A stretch of DNA of 56,650 nucleotides from Planctomycetota bacterium (lineage in GTDB: Bacteria; Planctomycetota; Planctomycetia; Pirellulales; Pirellulaceae): NCBI GenBank assembly GCA_029259935.1, contig JAJDEH010000353.1, forward strand, positions 1 to 56,650, in the 5' to 3' direction. Made by a program: the position numbers and the translations under genes. The notes under the pieces were generated by a model. That model did no database searches. It was not told where the DNA came from and saw nothing but the letters and a program-made list of their open reading frames with translations. Of the stretch, positions 53,182-56,650 are shown piece after piece (the stretch's first letter is position 1; each line of letters starts with the position of its first letter).

Positions 53182-54627
53182 ATGCCCCACACGGTTGTGA
53201 TCTTCGGCGCGTCAGGCGATTTGACGAGCCGCAAGTTGATACCCGCACTGTACTTGCTGCATTGCAAAGGCCGCTTGCCCGAGGGGACGCGCATTGTCGG
53301 CGTTTCCAGAACGGCCTTCAGCAGCGATGCTTGGCGCGACCAACTCGCGGAATCGACCGCCGAATTCGCGGGCGAAGCCTTCCAGCAAACCGCCTGGGAC
53401 CAGTTCGCCAGCCAAATCTTTTATCAAGCCGGCGACATCGCCAATCCGCAAGATTACGAGCGATTGGGAGCGGAACTGAACAGGATCGAAGAACAACAAA
53501 ACTGCACTCGCATTTATTACTTGGCAACGCTTCCCCGTTTGTACGAAGCGGCCATCGCCGGACTCGGCGAAGCCGGTTTGGCGGACGAGTCGTCAGGGGA
53601 GCGGCGCATCGTCATTGAAAAGCCTTTTGGCCACGATCTAGCTTCGGCCCGGGCGCTGAACGATGCCATGCACCGGGTTTTCGACGAGCGGCAAGTTTAT
53701 CGGATCGATCATTATCTGGGCAAGGAAACCGTGCAGAACATGTTGGTGCTGCGGTTTGCCAACAGCATTTTCGAGCCGGTTTGGAATCGCAACTATGTCG
53801 ATCACGTGCAAATCACGGTTGCCGAGGAAGTGTCCGTCGGCAGCCGCGGCGCATACTATGATTCGGCGGGCGTGCTGCGGGATATGTTCCAAAATCACCT
53901 GCTTCAATTGCTGACTATTACCGCCATGGAAGCGCCGCCCCGTTTCGACGCCAACTTGGTCCGCGACGAAAAGGTCAAGGTATTGCACGCCGTTCGACCG
54001 CTGACCGGGGGCGACTTCGCAAACGATACTCGGAGGGCCGCCTACACGGGCTATCTGGACGAAGAGGGCGTGCCGGACGACAGCCAAACGGCGACTTTCG
54101 CGGCGCTCAAACTGCACGTCGACAATTGGCGATGGACGGATGTTCCCTTTTATCTGCGCAGCGGCAAGGCGATGTCGTGCCGTACGACGCAGATCGTGAT
54201 TCAGTTTCGTCAGCCGCCCCACATGATGTTTGGCGAGAGCAGTTTTGATGCGAACCGGCTGGTTATTCAGATTCAGCCCGCCGAAGGCATCCAATTGCAC
54301 TTTCAAACCAAAGTCCCCGATGCCGGCATGCGGCTGCGAATGACCGACTTGGACTTCAGTTTTGGGCGCGAATTTTCCAAATCGCTGCCCGATGCCTATC
54401 AAAGATTGCTGCTAGACGCTATCAATGGCGATGCGAGCCTGTTCGCGCGCAGCGACGAGGTCGAATTGGCCTGGGGCATCATCGACCCTATTTTTGGTGC
54501 CTGGAACAGCCCCGCCGCTCCCAAGCTGGAACAGTACCCGGCAGGCGAGTGGGGGCCCGTCTCCTCGATACAATGGATGCGCGATCAAGGACGAGAGTGG
54601 TTTGACGTTTGTCCCGTTTTGCATTAG
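53182..54627 (+). CDS. zwf: glucose-6-phosphate 1-dehydrogenase
   Basis: This 481-residue enzyme makes 6-phosphogluconolactone and NADPH, entering the oxidative pentose phosphate pathway. It has the dinucleotide motif FGASGDLTSRKL (about 9-20), EKPFGHDLASA, and the substrate-binding YRIDHYLGKETVQN (about 173-186), then a normal C-terminal domain. The length is typical. A weak ribosome binding site (GAAGGGA) precedes ATG 53182. It is followed after 13 bases by the dapF homologue, so the two are probably co-transcribed. The promoter lies in the gap shared with ThuA. Confidence 0.95.
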   Translation: MPHTVVIFGASGDLTSRKLIPALYLLHCKGRLPEGTRIVGVSRTAFSSDAWRDQLAESTAEFAGEAFQQTAWDQFASQIFYQAGDIANPQDYERLGAELNRIEEQQNCTRIYYLATLPRLYEAAIAGLGEAGLADESSGERRIVIEKPFGHDLASARALNDAMHRVFDERQVYRIDHYLGKETVQNMLVLRFANSIFEPVWNRNYVDHVQITVAEEVSVGSRGAYYDSAGVLRDMFQNHLLQLLTITAMEAPPRFDANLVRDEKVKVLHAVRPLTGGDFANDTRRAAYTGYLDEEGVPDDSQTATFAALKLHVDNWRWTDVPFYLRSGKAMSCRTTQIVIQFRQPPHMMFGESSFDANRLVIQIQPAEGIQLHFQTKVPDAGMRLRMTDLDFSFGREFSKSLPDAYQRLLLDAINGDASLFARSDEVELAWGIIDPIFGAWNSPAAPKLEQYPAGEWGPVSSIQWMRDQGREWFDVCPVLH

Positions 54628-54640
54628 GAAATCGACGCGG

Positions 54641-55492
54641 ATGAAGTTTTCAAAATACCACGCCTTGGGCAATGACTACGTCGTCGTCGAACACGACCAG
54701 TTTCAACAAGTCGGATCGCCGGAGATGATCCAGCGGATTTGCACGCAACATTTTGGAATCGGCGCGGACGGCATTTTGGTGCGTGAAGCTGAATCCGACG
54801 GGGCGGGGTTTCGCGTTCGCATTCTCAATGCCGACGGCAGCGAAGCCGAAAAGAGCGGCAACGGCCTGCGGATATTCGCGCGTTATCTTTGGGACTTTGG
54901 CCTGGTCGCCGATCAGCCGTTCTCGGTGATGACCCAAGGCGGGCCCGTAACCTGCCAGGTGTCGGCCGGCGGGAAGGTGATTTCCGTCGATATGGGACGA
55001 GTGAGTTTCAATAGTCACGATATCCCGGTCGCCGGACCGCCGCGTGAGGTTTTACAGGAAAACATGCCGGTCGACGGCGAGTCGGTCGAATATTCGGCGG
55101 CCAGCATCGGCAACCCGCATTGCGTCGTGATTCGAGAAAAAACGACCAGCGACGACGTGAAAAAGATGGGACCGCTAATCGAAACCGAAGCGCGGTTCCC
55201 AAATCTGACGAATGTTCAATTCCTGGAGATCATCGATCGCGGCACCCTGCGGATCGAAATTTGGGAACGGGGTGTCGGTTACACGCTGGCCTCGGGAACC
55301 AGCAGTTGCGCGGCGGCGGCGGTGGCGCGGCGGCTCGACCTTTGCGATCCTTCCGTAACGGTCCACATGCCGGGCGGCGAATTGCGAATCGAATTCACCG
55401 ATCAGTTCGATGTCCGGATGACCGGCCCCGTGGTCAAGGTGGCCCAAGGCGAACTGTGCGACGAAATATTTGGCGAACAAGCCGGCATCTGA
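54641..55492 (+). CDS. DapF-fold protein with Ser at both catalytic Cys positions
   Basis: This 283-residue protein has the length and motifs of diaminopimelate epimerase: KYHALGNDYVVVEH at 5-18, NADGSEAEKSGNGLR at 63-77, NPHCVV at 158-163, and ERGVGYTLASGTSSC at 209-223. In the enzyme the two general acid/base cysteines stand in CGNG and in ACGTG/ACGSG. Here codons AGC and TCG give Ser72 and Ser218. Cys223, five residues after the second site, is kept. Substrate loops look intact, so it is probably a folded protein with altered chemistry (epimerase with Ser, isomerase like PhzF, or inactive). It starts 13 bases after zwf with AGGAAA upstream. Confidence 0.85.
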   Translation: MKFSKYHALGNDYVVVEHDQFQQVGSPEMIQRICTQHFGIGADGILVREAESDGAGFRVRILNADGSEAEKSGNGLRIFARYLWDFGLVADQPFSVMTQGGPVTCQVSAGGKVISVDMGRVSFNSHDIPVAGPPREVLQENMPVDGESVEYSAASIGNPHCVVIREKTTSDDVKKMGPLIETEARFPNLTNVQFLEIIDRGTLRIEIWERGVGYTLASGTSSCAAAAVARRLDLCDPSVTVHMPGGELRIEFTDQFDVRMTGPVVKVAQGELCDEIFGEQAGI

Positions 55493-55550
55493 TTGAACGC
55501 GCCGCGGCAAGTCCAATTCGGAAATCCGACCTACTACCACCGTGCAAAGA

Positions 55551-55582
55551 CAAGGCCGGTGGATTCCATCCCACCGGCCTTG
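55551..55582. terminator. hairpin between convergent genes
   Basis: CAAGGCCGGTGG (55551-55562) and CCACCGGCCTTG (55571-55582) form a perfect 12-bp stem with an 8-base loop. It lies between the dapF homologue (plus) and the collar gene (minus). T runs are poor on both sides, so it may be a bidirectional terminator of moderate strength. Confidence 0.6.
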
Positions 55583-55606
55583 ATGAAGCGCGACACGTTA
55601 AAAAAA

Positions 55607-56098
55607 TCAGTTGCGCGAAGGGTAGACCCCACGCAGAGAAATGATGTAGTTGATGCCCAAGGATGGCTGCTTGGTCGTCAGTTCCCTGGCTGCACGAATT
55701 TTGGTCACGGTGGCACTTGGAGTCTTGGTGTCTTCGGGCTTAACCACCGCCACTCTTACGGATTCCAACGGCGTCGATTCCACGCCACCCTTAGCGCCAA
55801 GCTTCTGCGGAGATAATCCAGGACCCGTTCCGGCATGGACGGGCACACGGCCGCGCAGATCGGGCAGAGCGAAGGTCGTTCTGCCGTTGCCTCCGTACGT
55901 TGTTCCAAGAATGGAATACAATGCGCTGTTTTGAGATATATCCAGTAACTGGCCGTCACAGAGGGCCCAGTCACGGGGCGCGAAGTTTCCGGCAAACATG
56001 CGGACTTCGCCCACGAACGGCTCTTGCGCTGATGCTAACTTGCCGCTGCCCAAGACAGTACAAACGGCGATTGCGGTAAGTAGAATTCGACTCTTCAT
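55607..56098 (-). CDS. secreted tail-collar (MdpB-like) domain protein
   Basis: This 163-residue protein shares the collar core with the protein at 33818-34345 (FVGEVRMFAGNFAPRDWALC, DGQLLDISQNSALYSILGTT, YGGNGRTTFALPDLRGRV) but has an N-terminal signal peptide (about 1-25, ending LASA|QE). Its C-terminal part lacks the conserved SHTH motif: the equivalent stretch is PLESVRVAVVKPEDT. It ends INYIISLRGVYPSRN, like its relative. GGAGAAGAAGTC precedes the ATG at 56098. It is encoded alone, converging on the dapF homologue. It is an exported variant of the family; the function is unknown. Confidence 0.85.
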   Translation of the reverse strand: MKSRILLTAIAVCTVLGSGKLASAQEPFVGEVRMFAGNFAPRDWALCDGQLLDISQNSALYSILGTTYGGNGRTTFALPDLRGRVPVHAGTGPGLSPQKLGAKGGVESTPLESVRVAVVKPEDTKTPSATVTKIRAARELTTKQPSLGINYIISLRGVYPSRN

Positions 56099-56316
56099 GA
56101 CTTCTTCTCCAAACTTCTCCATAGGGGCTCATCGCAAAGATGCGGAATGATTTCGCGCGCGGTTGATCGGTGAATGCGCGGAAAAAATGGGTGCCGCCAA
56201 GGCACCGGGGAGGAGAATGTATCACTAAGCATTTGGGCCAACAACCAGATGGCCACATGCCGCCCACTTGCAGGGTGTTGCTTGCAAGCACTAAACCCGG
56301 ATTATTCACCACGGGA

Positions 56317-56399
56317 GTCAATAATGGGACTGGCTCCGAGTTCATTGTGTTTCCGCGGCGGTGTAGGGGACGCGACTCGGTGCCTGTCCCATTATTGAC
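56317..56399. repeat. long inverted repeat 1
   Basis: GTCAATAATGGGACTGGCTC (56317-56336, arm continuing to 56341) pairs with the arm 56375-56399 (ending CCCATTATTGAC). The arms are 25 bases with two mismatches: the inner part is GACTGGCTCC on one side and the complement of GACAGGCACC on the other. The loop is about 33 bases. Confidence 0.85.
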
Positions 56400-56416
56400 G
56401 GCTCACCCAATAGGCC

Positions 56417-56504
56417 GTTCACAAAATGGGACAGGCACCGAGACATCCACCTCAAATCCGCGTCCCAATCCAACATGGCTCGGAGCCAGTCCCATTTTGT
56501 GAAC
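56417..56504. repeat. long inverted repeat 2, same family
   Basis: Arms 56417-56442 (GTTCACAAAATGGGACAGGC onward) and 56479-56504 (ending CCCATTTTGTGAAC) pair over 26 bases with two mismatches. The core GGGAC(A/T)GGC(A/T)CCGAG is shared with inverted repeat 1, but the outer seven to nine bases differ between the two hairpins. Confidence 0.85.
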
Positions 56505-56625
56505 TACTCGGTAGAGTCGAGATGTGGCGCGGTGGTTTAGGTGGAGGCTTGGTCGGTTTCCGACCCTTTCGGTTGCCGGTGCCCTAATGTCCATCACCAT
56601 GCTCCGTTTCCACATCCCGCTCATC

Positions 56626-56650
56626 AAACCGGACGTGCGGATTTCCCGCA
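56626..56650 (-). ncRNA. group II intron domain V, cut by the window edge
   Basis: Read on the minus strand, the last 25 bases are TGCGGGAAATCCGCACGTCC followed by GGTTT. This is the distal two-thirds of a domain V hairpin (stem, GAAA-type loop, ACGT bulge region, closing CCGG). The missing 5' half, GAGCCGGA, would lie beyond the edge, as would any intron-encoded reverse transcriptase. Domain VI and the intron 3' end should lie between about 56505 and 56625, but I cannot place the boundary. Confidence 0.6.

Overview
This 56.65 kb window looks like chromosomal DNA of a planctomycete, most likely of the Pirellulales/Pirellulaceae type. The evidence is the gene content: two YTV-repeat surface proteins (a family I know only from planctomycetes), a DUF1501 Tat-exported protein, a DUF1080 (3-keto-disaccharide hydrolase-like) protein, ThuA, a giant PQQ-propeller/TPR protein, a MoxR/DUF58/BatA/VWA envelope operon and an FHA-GAF-PP2C phosphatase. 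GC content is moderate and genes are often far apart, with REP-like palindromes in the gaps. I see no prophage, plasmid or CRISPR array.

Layout. 1-4.2 kb: tRNA-Gln(UUG), the redox repressor rex, a pseudopilin and a Cys-rich YTV protein with a strong terminator. 4.2-25.1 kb: one tightly packed minus-strand run of 13 genes, read from 25.1 down to 4.2 kb. It starts with MoxR, DUF58, a BatA-like VWA protein and a VWA/amidotransferase-fold protein. It continues with a DUF4175-like protein, three secreted scaffold-like proteins, three consecutive HtrA-like proteins, a small membrane protein and DUF1501. 25.5-30.1 kb: a 1527-residue PQQ-like protein. 30.5-38.2 kb: HU, a small membrane protein, DUF2294, beta-carbonic anhydrase behind a terminator-like leader, DUF6916 plus a tail-collar protein, an SDR dehydrogenase, aspartate kinase, thioredoxin and ferredoxin-thioredoxin reductase. 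38.7-44.7 kb: a Cys-poor YTV protein, GNAT, DUF1080, the FHA-GAF-PP2C phosphatase and tRNA-Gln(CUG). 45-49 kb: a REP-associated tyrosine transposase between inverted REP copies, and bifunctional PutA. 49.6-56.65 kb: a frameshifted methyltransferase, an MBL-fold protein, ThuA, zwf, a dapF homologue lacking both catalytic cysteines, a secreted tail-collar protein, two long inverted repeats and a group II intron domain V cut by the window edge.

The strongest candidate for an undescribed system is the 13-gene run. It pairs a cytoplasmic AAA+ ATPase and DUF58 protein with two membrane VWA proteins, several secreted scaffold-like proteins and three HtrA homologues. Only the first HtrA has an intact His-Asp-Ser triad. 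The other two have lost all three residues, and the last carries a C-terminal alpha/beta-hydrolase domain that has also lost its nucleophile. One VWA protein appears to have two transmembrane helices inserted inside its VWA domain. I read this as an envelope quality-control or assembly machine, by inference only. The second most striking observation is the DapF homologue with Ser at both catalytic Cys positions, encoded 13 bases after zwf.

Start sites were chosen from signal peptides, Shine-Dalgarno matches and family length, so many lie inside a longer open frame. Family assignments come from motif recognition, without database searches.
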